Source of the DNA: Betaproteobacteria bacterium
Lineage (GTDB): Bacteria > Pseudomonadota > Gammaproteobacteria > Burkholderiales > Burkholderiaceae_E
Direction of reading: 5' to 3'
NCBI GenBank assembly: GCA_016868375.1
Contig: VGHA01000010.1
Coordinates: 1 to 52,857, forward strand
Length of the DNA stretch: 52,857 nt
The notes beneath the pieces were generated by a model. That model had not been told where the DNA came from. It saw only the letters and a list, made by a program, of their open reading frames with translations, and did not search any database. The position numbers and the translations under genes are program-made. Shown here piece after piece: positions 32,724 through 41,394 of this stretch. Positions within the stretch are counted from its first letter, which is position 1; every line of letters starts with the position of its first letter.

Positions 32724-33397
32724 TGAGGGCTGAGATGAATCTGCGTTCTGCATTTGCCGCGACGATCATTGCGGCGGTTGTGCTGGTGAGCGGCTGTGCG
32801 ACGAATGAACCTGTCCTTGCGCCGAGCCCCGCGTTTGCGCCAACGATGCCGGTGGCGGATCCCCCGCGCATGGCGACAGGTTCAATTTACGCGGGTGGAA
32901 TCGATGACTGGTTTGGACGCAAACGGCAGTACCGCGTCGGAGATGTGCTGACAGTGATTCTCCAGGAGCGCACCGCCGCGTCCAGATCCGCTCTCACCAA
33001 ATCCTCGCGCGCAGCGGAAATTTCCGCGAAGGCCCCGACGACTGGCGGTCTGCTCTCAAACCTTAACCTAGGTGGTGAGTCGACCTTGAAAAGCGAAGGC
33101 ACTGGGCGCGCTGACCAGACAGCAGAACTGACCGGCGCAATATCGGTCACGATTTCTGAGGTGCTTCCTAACGGAAACCTCGTCATTCGCGGAGAAAAAC
33201 AGCTTGCTTTAAGCGAGGGAAGCGAATTTGTTCAGGTGGCGGGAATTGTTCGCCCCGAAGACATCGCGCCCGATGGAAGCGTGCAATCGCGTCGCCTTGC
33301 CAATGCACAGATTGCCTATCGGGGAACCGGCGAATTGGCGAATGCTTCAAAGGGTGGTTGGGGAACCCAGCTTCTTCACCGCCTGTGGCCTTTCTGA
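32723..33397 (+). CDS. flgH: Flagellar L-ring lipoprotein FlgH
   Basis: 224 aa. The signal peptide ends in the lipobox VSGC (Cys25), so it is the outer-membrane L-ring subunit. Typical sequences are YRVGDVLTVILQERTAASRS, VLPNGNLVIRGEKQLALSEG and the later VRPEDIAPDGSVQSRRLANA. The ATG overlaps the flgG stop by one base. Confidence 0.97.
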   Translation: MRAEMNLRSAFAATIIAAVVLVSGCATNEPVLAPSPAFAPTMPVADPPRMATGSIYAGGIDDWFGRKRQYRVGDVLTVILQERTAASRSALTKSSRAAEISAKAPTTGGLLSNLNLGGESTLKSEGTGRADQTAELTGAISVTISEVLPNGNLVIRGEKQLALSEGSEFVQVAGIVRPEDIAPDGSVQSRRLANAQIAYRGTGELANASKGGWGTQLLHRLWPF

Positions 33398-33427
33398 TTC
33401 AAGCGCCTCTAAAGGAGGAATCGGGTC

Positions 33428-34648
33428 ATGAGCTCAAAACTTGAATCGATCAGGTCAGTCAACTGGTGTCGCCTCGTCCAGGGGGGGCTGGCTGCAGGTC
33501 GGAAAGTCTCATCAGTATCCAGGGCTGCACGGATGTTCGGTCTTGTGCTCGCGCTTCTGATCGCTGGCCCTGCACAAGCCGACCGAATCAAGGATCTGGT
33601 CACCGTTGGAGGCGTTCGAGCGAACCAGCTGATTGGGTATGGTTTGGTTGTGGGGTTGCAGGGTACAGGTGACGGGCAGGACATCAACTTTACAGGTCAG
33701 AGCGTTCGCGCAATGCTTGACCGGCTCGGTGTGAGCGTCGCGTCACCTCTGTCCGATTACGACGCGTCCCGACTTAACACTGGTGCGATCAATCTGAAGA
33801 ATGTAGCCGCAGTGATGGTCACGGCGGAATTGCCCCCGTTTGCAAAGCCCGGACAACGGATCGATGTCACCGTCTCGGCAATGGGTAAAGCGGAAAGTTT
33901 ACGTGGCGGAAGCCTGCTGCTGACGCGTCTACGGGGTATCGACGGGCAGGTCTACGCGCTAGCCCAGGGGTCGTTGTCAATTACTGGCGTTGACGCGGGC
34001 GCAGCGGGCTCCCGGGTATCGGTGGGCGTCACCACTGCCGGACGCGTGCCTGGCGGCGGCCTGGTCGAGCGTATCGTCGAGTCACCCTTTGAAACGTCGG
34101 AAAAGATCATTCTCAATGTACGCGAGGCTGACTTTTCAACGGCTGCCGCGATCGCGCAGGCAATCAATGAGCGTTTCGGCGAAGGCGTCGCTAACGCGAT
34201 CGACGGTGTCGCCATCGCGGTAGAAGCGCCGTCCGGCCCGAATCAACGCGTTGCCTTCCTCAGCATGATCGAGAATCTGGACGTGAAGGCCCCCGAACCG
34301 GTGGCGCGTGTTGTGGTGAACTCGCGTACTGGCACGGTGGTGATCAGCCGTAATGTTCGAGTAACAGCCGCTGCGGTCACGCACGGAACGCTTACCGTAA
34401 AAATTTCAGCGACCAACGAGGTGAGCCAGCCCAATCCGCTCGCTGGAGGGCAGACCGCTCCTGTGCAGAATGCTGAAGTTGAGGTGACTGAACCTCGAAA
34501 CCCCATGGTGCTGCTGCAGCCGGGGGTCGATCTGCGCTCCATCGTCGACGCAGTCAACCAGATTGGTGCCACGCCGTCGTCATTGATTGCGATTCTCGAA
34601 GCACTGAAGAGCTCTGGCAGCCTTCGTGCGGAACTGGTGGTGATCTGA
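33428..34648 (+). CDS. flgI: Flagellar P-ring protein FlgI
   Basis: 406 aa. A strong AGGAGG lies 9 nt before ATG 33428. The signal peptide is unusually long (about 50 residues, ending AQA-D); an internal ATG at 33533 would give a standard length but has no ribosome binding site. Conserved sequences are RIKDLVTVGGVRANQLIGYG, LVVGLQGTGDG, and the C-terminal LVEALK-like SLIAILEALKSSGSLRAELV. It forms the ring in the peptidoglycan layer with help from FlgA. Confidence 0.96.
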   Translation: MSSKLESIRSVNWCRLVQGGLAAGRKVSSVSRAARMFGLVLALLIAGPAQADRIKDLVTVGGVRANQLIGYGLVVGLQGTGDGQDINFTGQSVRAMLDRLGVSVASPLSDYDASRLNTGAINLKNVAAVMVTAELPPFAKPGQRIDVTVSAMGKAESLRGGSLLLTRLRGIDGQVYALAQGSLSITGVDAGAAGSRVSVGVTTAGRVPGGGLVERIVESPFETSEKIILNVREADFSTAAAIAQAINERFGEGVANAIDGVAIAVEAPSGPNQRVAFLSMIENLDVKAPEPVARVVVNSRTGTVVISRNVRVTAAAVTHGTLTVKISATNEVSQPNPLAGGQTAPVQNAEVEVTEPRNPMVLLQPGVDLRSIVDAVNQIGATPSSLIAILEALKSSGSLRAELVVI

Positions 34649-35211
34649 TGAGCCAGGTGTCGTCTCGTGTGCAGTCGCACATCGACTTTCAGGGACTGGG
34701 CGAGCTCAAAGGGCAAGCGCAGCGCAATGAGAGTGGCGCACTGCGCGAGGTGGCACAGCAGTTTGAAGCGATGTTCATCCAGCAAATCATGAAGACGATG
34801 CGCGAGGCTGGCTTCAAAGGTGGTGAGCTGATCGAGTCGCAGGCGATGGATACGTTTCAGTCGATGCATGACAAGGAAATCTCGCTGCAGATGGCCAAGC
34901 GAGGCAGCTTCGGCCTGGCGGATATGCTGGTTCGTTCGATGGAGCAGCAGGGACGGGCGGTTCCGGCTGCGGAAATGTTGGCGGCGCGTGAGGCCCGCAA
35001 CAACAAAGCGCAGCCTGCTGGCTTCAGCGTGGATAACACCGCGTCCAAAGGCATGGTGATCCAACGTCCTGCCGTCGGGCGGCCACTTGCGCCCGATATC
35101 GCACCGCTGCCGTTGCCGCGCAAGGCTATCGGCGGCATGCAGCTTCAGCGCGATCTGAGTCTGCCCGGAGCAAGGCCCTCCGTCGCCATGCCGAAGCGGA
35201 GTGCTGAATGA
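34648..35211 (+). CDS. flgJ: Rod cap protein FlgJ, rod-binding domain only
   Basis: 187 aa. The rod-binding domain is clear: LREVAQQFEAMFIQQIMKTM followed by MDTFQSMHDKEISLQMAKRG. The C-terminal 100 or so residues look disordered and there is no muramidase domain, whereas gamma and many beta FlgJ proteins are about 310 aa with one. A separate lytic transglycosylase at 25015-26121 may supply that activity. The ATG overlaps the flgI stop by one base, and its own stop overlaps flgK (ATGA). Confidence 0.93.
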   Translation: MSQVSSRVQSHIDFQGLGELKGQAQRNESGALREVAQQFEAMFIQQIMKTMREAGFKGGELIESQAMDTFQSMHDKEISLQMAKRGSFGLADMLVRSMEQQGRAVPAAEMLAAREARNNKAQPAGFSVDNTASKGMVIQRPAVGRPLAPDIAPLPLPRKAIGGMQLQRDLSLPGARPSVAMPKRSAE

Positions 35212-38200
35212 GCGATCTGCTTGCCCTTGGCAGAGGTGGGGTTCAGGCTTATCAGCGTGCGCTAAATACCACCTCCAACAATATTGCGAACCTGGCGACG
35301 GAAGGCTATTCCCGGCAGGAAACTGTCATCGTTGATAACGTGCCCAAGCAGGATGGTCGTCATTTCCTGGGCACCGGTTCGATTGTTGACGCGATCGGAC
35401 GAAATTTCGATGCTTTCATCGAGCACAGCCTGCGTTCGAGCATCAGCGACCTGGAAACGCAGACGCCTCTGATCGATTACGCAGAGCGGGTCGTCGATAT
35501 CCTGGGTAGCCAGCGAACGGGGCTCACCGGAGCGCTTGACTCTTTCTTTTCCGCCGCGCGCGCGGTATCCAGTGATGCGGCGTCTGCCGAGTTGCGCGCT
35601 TCTTTTCTGAGCGAGGCGGATGGGCTTGCGCAACGGCTTCGCACCCTGGGTGGCCAACTTGCTGTTCTGAACACAGAAACATCCGAGGCGCTTCAGACCC
35701 AGATCGACGGGATCAATACGCTTTCTGAGCAACTGGCAACGGTCAACGCCGAACTGAATCGACGGGGGCTTCTAAGCCGTCAGGCCCCCCGGCTTCTTGA
35801 CCAGCGCGACAGCTTGCTGCGCGAACTTTCCACCGTAGCGAAAATCCGGGTGACCGAGGCACCATCTGGCGCGGTGGACGTCAGTATTGGGACGACCAAT
35901 AACCGCGGGAAGATCGTCGAGGGAAAGGTAGCCAGACAACTCGACGCAGAAATCGACCCGCAGACACTCGGCGTCAAGCTGATTCTTGATAAGCGCAGCG
36001 CGTATGAGGTGGTGTCGGGCGTGGGAAGCGGGACGCTTGGCGGGGTGCTTGCTTTTCGTGATCAGGTCCTCGATCCCTCGGTGCGCCGGCTTGATTTTCT
36101 CGCTCAAACCATTGAGACACAGTTCAACGGCGTTCACCGTCTGGGCATGGATGCCATGGGTAAGCTGGGCGAAGACCTCTTTACCATTGACCCGGTGTTT
36201 ACCTTACGCACCGAGACCTCGTCTGCCGATCTCGGGATTCGATGGGAAGTAACTAACCCGGGCGACACCAAGTTCCACAGCCTGCGTCTCCAATTCGATC
36301 CCGATACCGTCCAATGGACAGCGACCGATCTCGAGACGGGATTGTCTGCGACCGGCGTGCGCGATCTGAAGATAAACGGGATTCAAATCCGAATCGATGG
36401 AACCCCGGCCCAACAGGAAACCGTCACGCTTGAAGCGTCCAATCGTCCGGCGATGGGTATCCGAAAGATCATCGAGGATCCGCGGATGGTTGCGGCAGCC
36501 GCACCGTTCAGGGTGATTGAAGATCCGATGAACCCCAGCGGGGCTGACGCGACGATCGCATGGCAGCCAGATCAAAGTGACAACACCCTCTTGCCATCGC
36601 TTGGGATGGTCAACCTGAGCAATCGTTGGCAAACCAATACGCAGCGCGTTGATCCGTCGATCAATCGCTCTCTCGCCGTGGTTGGAAAAATCGCGGCGGG
36701 TCAGCGCGACGTTCAGCTCGGCATGACAAGCGACATCAGTGACCCGGTTGAACTTGAAGTGTTCACGCGCGATGGGCGCCACCTGGCGGGCAGTATTCTC
36801 AACGAGGCGGAAAGAGCAGCGATCGTCAGCACCGCGAACGGTTTTGTAAAAGGGGCAACCTATTCCCAGCTCTACCGAAACGCCCATGGCGAAGACAGCT
36901 ACCTTGATCTGTCAATCCTTCGCGGCGCACGGGCCCTCCCGACCAACGTAGATAAACTCGACTCAAATGGCCTGGTGGTTGGGATAACGGTTGAGCCTGC
37001 GAAGCTTGTGACCGAGCGTATTCCGGTGCAAACCGTGCCTGACAGTGGAACCTTGATTGCCGCTGCGGCAGTCGGTCTGAACGGTAACTGGCTGAACGCC
37101 TTTTCCCCCGCTGGCGGGCCTGGCTCGACTCCGCGTGCAACAGAAATCGCGGCGTGGTTATCGGCTGAAGTCTCCAGACTGGGGTTGAATGACAAGATCC
37201 AGGTTGGCGCGGTCAACGAAGTGCGTGCTGATCCATCCGCGCTCCGCCTGGATCTGCCGCTAAGCGTCAATGGCGTCGATGTCGTACCCGCCGGAACCCG
37301 TCCCTCTTCGCCGCAGGCGCTGGTGGACATGATCAATCAGGTGACAGTCCACACGAACGTCCGCGCTTATCTCGGTGAGCAGGGTGAAATCGTTCTGATG
37401 GGTGACAGCGGTTTCGAGGGCGTCGATATCGAGATTGGCCCTGGGAACAACTGGTTGACCGGCAAAGCGGGGAATGCCTTGGACGTGACCGCAGGTAACT
37501 ATGCTGGTCGCGTCGAGTTGAAGGCGCTCGATAACCTCACCGATATCCGGCTCGAGATTGGCCCTGCCGGTGATCCGGCGGCACTGGCCAGGCTGGGTCT
37601 GTCAACTCATGTCTATATTGACGGGCAGGTGCCTGAAGACCTGGTTGTTGTTGCGAAGGGAAGTGCGGCCGGCGCGCTTTCGGTGGCGCAGAAGGTTGAT
37701 GAGTTGGTGCCGCTACGTTCACTACGCGAGCGGCAACTTTCGCTAACGTTCACCACTGATACCGAGTACCAAATTCTTGATGTCGCAACCAATACGCTGC
37801 TGGCGGAGCGCGACTACAACGCGTTGGATGGAATACGGTACCGCGGCATTCAAATCAATTTGTCCAGACGACCGGAAAAGGGCGATACGTTTCGCATCGA
37901 CGGGAATCAGGACGGTGTGGGTGACAACTCGAACATTCTCAGGCTCGCTGGACTCGAGTCCTCACGCGATCTCGTCCAGGGTGGGTTCACCATCGCTGAA
38001 AGCTGGAACGGACATATCAACGAAATCGGGAATCTGAACAGCCAGGCAAGGATCGCACAGGAAGCGCTAAAAATCGTTCATGACCAGGCGGTTGAAGCGC
38101 GCGACAGAGTGTCAGGTGTCAGCCTCGACGAGGAGGCCGCCGATCTGATCCGGTTTCAGCAGGCCTATCAGGCTTCAGCTCGAATCATTCAAACCGCTAA

Positions 38201-38234
38201 CACGTTGTTCGAAGCCGTTCTGCAGGTGCGCTGA
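35208..38234 (+). CDS. flgK: Very large hook-filament junction protein FlgK
   Basis: 1008 aa; FlgK is usually 550-680. The ends are conserved: MSDLLALGRGGVQAYQRALN and TTSNNIANLATEGYSRQETV at the N-terminus, and GVSLDEEAADLIRFQQAYQA with IIQTANTLFEAVLQVR at the C-terminus. The extra length is between about residues 330 and 900 and looks beta-rich. FlgK forms the first junction between hook and filament. Its start overlaps flgJ by 4 nt, and flgL begins at the last base of its stop codon. Confidence 0.95.
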   Translation: MSDLLALGRGGVQAYQRALNTTSNNIANLATEGYSRQETVIVDNVPKQDGRHFLGTGSIVDAIGRNFDAFIEHSLRSSISDLETQTPLIDYAERVVDILGSQRTGLTGALDSFFSAARAVSSDAASAELRASFLSEADGLAQRLRTLGGQLAVLNTETSEALQTQIDGINTLSEQLATVNAELNRRGLLSRQAPRLLDQRDSLLRELSTVAKIRVTEAPSGAVDVSIGTTNNRGKIVEGKVARQLDAEIDPQTLGVKLILDKRSAYEVVSGVGSGTLGGVLAFRDQVLDPSVRRLDFLAQTIETQFNGVHRLGMDAMGKLGEDLFTIDPVFTLRTETSSADLGIRWEVTNPGDTKFHSLRLQFDPDTVQWTATDLETGLSATGVRDLKINGIQIRIDGTPAQQETVTLEASNRPAMGIRKIIEDPRMVAAAAPFRVIEDPMNPSGADATIAWQPDQSDNTLLPSLGMVNLSNRWQTNTQRVDPSINRSLAVVGKIAAGQRDVQLGMTSDISDPVELEVFTRDGRHLAGSILNEAERAAIVSTANGFVKGATYSQLYRNAHGEDSYLDLSILRGARALPTNVDKLDSNGLVVGITVEPAKLVTERIPVQTVPDSGTLIAAAAVGLNGNWLNAFSPAGGPGSTPRATEIAAWLSAEVSRLGLNDKIQVGAVNEVRADPSALRLDLPLSVNGVDVVPAGTRPSSPQALVDMINQVTVHTNVRAYLGEQGEIVLMGDSGFEGVDIEIGPGNNWLTGKAGNALDVTAGNYAGRVELKALDNLTDIRLEIGPAGDPAALARLGLSTHVYIDGQVPEDLVVVAKGSAAGALSVAQKVDELVPLRSLRERQLSLTFTTDTEYQILDVATNTLLAERDYNALDGIRYRGIQINLSRRPEKGDTFRIDGNQDGVGDNSNILRLAGLESSRDLVQGGFTIAESWNGHINEIGNLNSQARIAQEALKIVHDQAVEARDRVSGVSLDEEAADLIRFQQAYQASARIIQTANTLFEAVLQVR

Positions 38235-39166
38235 TGAAAATATCCACACAGCAGTTTTTCGATCGGGCCGTCAGCCAGATGAGCGATCGTCAGATCTCGC
38301 TCTCAACGATTCAGGCGCAGCTCGCTGAGGGTAAGAAGATCGTCAAGCCCAGCGACGAGCCAGACCGCGCTGGAGCGATCCTTCGCATCAAAAGCATGGT
38401 TGATCGCCAGGACCGCCATCAGGAGGCGCTCGTCGCCGCCAAGAATCGGCTTCAGTCCGAGGAGGCTGTTCTAAAGAACTCGACCAATCTGATCACTCGC
38501 ATCAAAGAGCTGGCGCTGACCGCTTCAAATGACAGTTACGACGCCTCCAACCGGGAGGTGCTCGCCATTGAAATAGATGGTATGGCGGAGCAGTTGCTTT
38601 CCCTTGCCAACGGTCGCGATACTCAAAACAACTACCTGTTTGCAGGAGCAAAAGTTCGCGAGCAACCGTTCCAGAAGAACGCCGATGGTCGGATCATCTA
38701 TGTTGGAGATGAAACAAGGTTCCGAATCGCGGTTGGCGACCACCGCGACCTGAACTTGAATCGAAGCGGCACCGACGTGTTCGGTCCGCTGGCACGCCAA
38801 ACCGGTGATCCCGAAGCGCCTGTCATGAGCGCGGTGAGCTTGTTTGAATCGCTACAGGATCTTTCGACGGCAATACGTGCGGGTAAGCATGACGAAATGA
38901 ATCGGGGCATTGGCGAGCTTGATCAGATGATGCATCGGTTAACCTTCAACATCTCGGAGGTCGGCACCGACCTGCATGTTGCGAGCATGCAGACCGAAGT
39001 TGTCGAAGAGACGCAGCTGCAGCTGAAAAGTGTGCTGTCCAATATAGAAGACCTCGATTACGCCGAAGCCGTTACACGAATGCAGAAGCAGATGATGTCG
39101 TTGGAGGCGGCGCAGCGAAGCTTTGCGCAAATTTCGCGGTTGACACTTTTCGATTACGTCAATTGA
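38234..39166 (+). CDS. flgL: Hook-filament junction protein FlgL
   Basis: 310 aa, ordinary length. The N-terminus (MKISTQQFFDRAVSQMSDRQ) and LAEGKKIVKPSDEPDRAGAI are flagellin-like, and DTQNNYLFAGAKVREQPF is typical of FlgL. The C-terminus has LDYAEAVTRMQKQMMSLEAA. Its ATG shares one base with the flgK stop codon, so translation is likely coupled. Confidence 0.97.
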   Translation: MKISTQQFFDRAVSQMSDRQISLSTIQAQLAEGKKIVKPSDEPDRAGAILRIKSMVDRQDRHQEALVAAKNRLQSEEAVLKNSTNLITRIKELALTASNDSYDASNREVLAIEIDGMAEQLLSLANGRDTQNNYLFAGAKVREQPFQKNADGRIIYVGDETRFRIAVGDHRDLNLNRSGTDVFGPLARQTGDPEAPVMSAVSLFESLQDLSTAIRAGKHDEMNRGIGELDQMMHRLTFNISEVGTDLHVASMQTEVVEETQLQLKSVLSNIEDLDYAEAVTRMQKQMMSLEAAQRSFAQISRLTLFDYVN

Positions 39167-39171
39167 TCGCC

Positions 39172-39198
39172 TAAAGTTCCTTAGATACCTGTCGACCT
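39172..39198 (+). promoter_or_regulatory. Sigma-28-like promoter of fliD
   Basis: TAAAGTTC-N11-GTCGACCT. The -35 box is nearly perfect and the -10 keeps GTCGA, the form also seen before flgM and fliC1. It begins 6 nt after the flgL stop and 62 nt before the fliD start. Confidence 0.65.
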
Positions 39199-39233
39199 AA
39201 TAGTGTTTGTTCGAGTTTGAGTAGGAAATCTAC

Positions 39234-40649
39234 TTGGATACTAACCAGATCAGCAGCGCAATCGGCGTTGGTTCGGGCATCGACATCAAGGCGATGGCCA
39301 AGAGCCTTACCGATGTTGAGCGTGAGCCGCGTGCTAAAGCGCTTGAGGATAAGATCTCCAAGGCGGAAAAGCGCGTTTCTGGCTATGCAGCAATCATGTT
39401 CGGCTTGAAGCAGATTCAGGATGCTTTCAAGGGTCTCAACGATCTGTCGGATTTCAGCGGCGCAACCGTTCGTAACAGCAACCCCACCGCTTTTGAAGCG
39501 ACTGCGCTGCCGGGTGCGCAGCTTGGACAGCATACGGTTCAAGTCAATTCCGTTGCGAAGCCGCAGATCACGCGTAGTGACTATTTCTCTTCCGCTACGC
39601 AGCCTTTAAATGCTGGCGCAGAGTTCAACCTCCAGATCACGGTTGGCGGGCGAATCAACTCTGTTAAGGTCACCGAAACCACCCCGGAAGGTGTCGTTGA
39701 GGCAATCAATACCAAGTCGGGGGTCACAGGGGTCGAGGCGCGCCTGGTCAGCACGGGTGATCCGGTTAACCCGTACACCATCCTGCTTACTGGAACCGAT
39801 GGGGCCGCCTCAGCGTTCAGTGTTGCCCAGCCCGGAACTGAAGCGGCGGTACCGGGGTTGGCCTTTTCCACCACGCTGCAGTCAGCGTCCAACGCGAACG
39901 TGGTGATTGACGGACTTGCGATCAGTCGCGCATTCAACACCATCGATGACGCAATTCCAGGCGTTCGATTGGAACTTGTTGCGCCTACGGCCAGCTCGGG
40001 AACCATAAGCCTTTCGCGCGATACAGCGCCCGTCAAAACTAAAATCGAAGCACTTACAAAGGCCTATAACGAGTTTCAGGAGTTTCTCGACACAATGGGA
40101 AACCCTAAATCAACTGATGAAGAGTACGGCGGTATCCTCGCTACTGACACGCTGTTGCGCTATGCCCGCGATCAGGCTCGCTCGCTGGTAACGGCTACTT
40201 CGAATACGCCGGGATCTGTCGTTTCAGCGTTACGCGATATCGGGATTACCCTCGATCGCGAAGGGCGCCTTCAGACCGACTCGGTCAAGTTAGACGTCTC
40301 GCTGAAGGGGCGGTTTGAAGAGATCGCTGCCGTGCTGTCGGGTAATACCGAAAACGCATCGCTGGCCGATGACTCAATAAAGCTCGGTATCGCGGGCGAG
40401 GCGCTGCGAAAGCTCGAAAAGCTTATGGCCACCGACGGCCCGATCCTGTCGCGCAGTAAATCTGCCGAATCGCTGGTCACGTCTAGCCAGGAAGAGCTCT
40501 CGGAGTTGCAGGAAAGGATGGACGGGGTTTACGAGCGGTATCTCAAGCAGCTTTCCGCCATGGATTCCGTCGTTTCACAAATGAACTCTCTTCGTGATTC
40601 GCTCAGTGGTCAGTTCGAAGGCCTCATGGCGATGTATACGAAAAAGTAG
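39234..40649 (+). CDS. fliD: Flagellar filament cap protein FliD
   Basis: 471 aa. FliD caps the filament tip and folds incoming flagellin. The start is TTG 39234: an in-frame stop lies four codons upstream, and AGGA lies 8 nt before it. The N-terminus (NQISSAIGVGSGIDIKAMAK) carries the family's GxGSGID signature. C-terminal SSQEELSELQERMDGVYERY and LSGQFEGLMAMYTKK are also typical. It sits behind a sigma-28-like promoter and ahead of flaG. No fliS or fliT follows in this window. Confidence 0.96.
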   Translation: MDTNQISSAIGVGSGIDIKAMAKSLTDVEREPRAKALEDKISKAEKRVSGYAAIMFGLKQIQDAFKGLNDLSDFSGATVRNSNPTAFEATALPGAQLGQHTVQVNSVAKPQITRSDYFSSATQPLNAGAEFNLQITVGGRINSVKVTETTPEGVVEAINTKSGVTGVEARLVSTGDPVNPYTILLTGTDGAASAFSVAQPGTEAAVPGLAFSTTLQSASNANVVIDGLAISRAFNTIDDAIPGVRLELVAPTASSGTISLSRDTAPVKTKIEALTKAYNEFQEFLDTMGNPKSTDEEYGGILATDTLLRYARDQARSLVTATSNTPGSVVSALRDIGITLDREGRLQTDSVKLDVSLKGRFEEIAAVLSGNTENASLADDSIKLGIAGEALRKLEKLMATDGPILSRSKSAESLVTSSQEELSELQERMDGVYERYLKQLSAMDSVVSQMNSLRDSLSGQFEGLMAMYTKK

Positions 40650-40710
40650 CGTTGGCCGTTCTGCCAAGGCACTAACCCCGTAACCTGTCGTAAGGTTCGG
40701 CGCCGAGCGC

Positions 40711-40737
40711 TAAAGTTCCCAATTCTGTCGCCGATCC
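40711..40737 (+). promoter_or_regulatory. Sigma-28 promoter of flaG
   Basis: TAAAGTTC-N11-GCCGATCC, a near-perfect match to the sigma-28 consensus in both boxes and spacing. Predicted transcription start near 40744; an ATG at 40743 in the same frame is therefore unlikely to be the flaG start. Confidence 0.87.
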
Positions 40738-40832
40738 TCACGATGAAGGGGATAGGCGGGTCGCGTTCCTGCGGTCCGTCTGCATATTTGTCGCCGATGG
40801 TATGTTGCTATCGGCTAGTTGGGGACAAGGCC

Positions 40833-41273
40833 ATGGACAGCATAAGAACTTCCACTGCCGCGTCGACGTCAGGACTGACAGCGGCGGCGGTAAGACCGGC
40901 GCCTTCGGCTCGGGTGAGTACCGACGGCGAGGTAGATGCTCCCGTAATGCCCAAGGCTCCACAGGTAGCGTTGCCCGTTCCGGCGAGGTCCGTCGCTGCG
41001 CCAGCAGAACCCGCATTTGATCCTGGCGAACTCCGGCAGCGCTTGGAGGAGGTTACGCAAATGCTCAATGAGCAATTGCGCTCCACCAAAACCAATCTTG
41101 CGTTTGGCGTCGACCCTATGGTTAACCGAACGATCATTACCGTCACTGACCGGGCTGGCGAAGTGGTTCGCGAGATACCCGGAGAGGTTTTCTTGCGGGT
41201 TGCTCGGAATATTGAGCGTTTTATCAGCGAAGGTTCCGAGCTGAAGGGCGCAGAGCTCGACAAAATCCTTTAA
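40833..41273 (+). CDS. flaG: FlaG family flagellar protein
   Basis: 146 aa. FlaG proteins influence filament length by an uncertain mechanism. The N-terminal half is Ala/Pro/Ser-rich and disordered. The C-terminal FlaG domain shows LRSTKTNLAFGVDPMVNRTI followed by VVREIPGEVFLRVARNIERF, which is diagnostic. ATG 40833 (MDSIRTS) is chosen because the promoter at 40711 lies too close to upstream starts. Confidence 0.93.
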   Translation: MDSIRTSTAASTSGLTAAAVRPAPSARVSTDGEVDAPVMPKAPQVALPVPARSVAAPAEPAFDPGELRQRLEEVTQMLNEQLRSTKTNLAFGVDPMVNRTIITVTDRAGEVVREIPGEVFLRVARNIERFISEGSELKGAELDKIL

Positions 41274-41300
41274 CTGCTTGCAAAAATCACTATTCGTAGC

Positions 41301-41327
41301 TAAAGCGGCTTCAAATTCGGTCGAATC
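41301..41327 (+). promoter_or_regulatory. Sigma-28 promoter of flagellin 1
   Basis: TAAAGCGG-N11-GTCGAATC. The TAAAG core and GTCGA are kept with 11-nt spacing. It lies 68 nt before the fliC1 ATG. Confidence 0.72.
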
Positions 41328-41394
41328 AACAGGTGAGGGCGGAATCCCCGCTCGGGCCTAAACCAGAAGTCCTGTCAATCTTGGGGATCGAAAC

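Noticed and set aside
33533..33535. Internal ATG as the FlgI start
   Set aside because: It would give a more usual signal peptide, but it has no Shine-Dalgarno, while ATG 33428 has a perfect AGGAGG.
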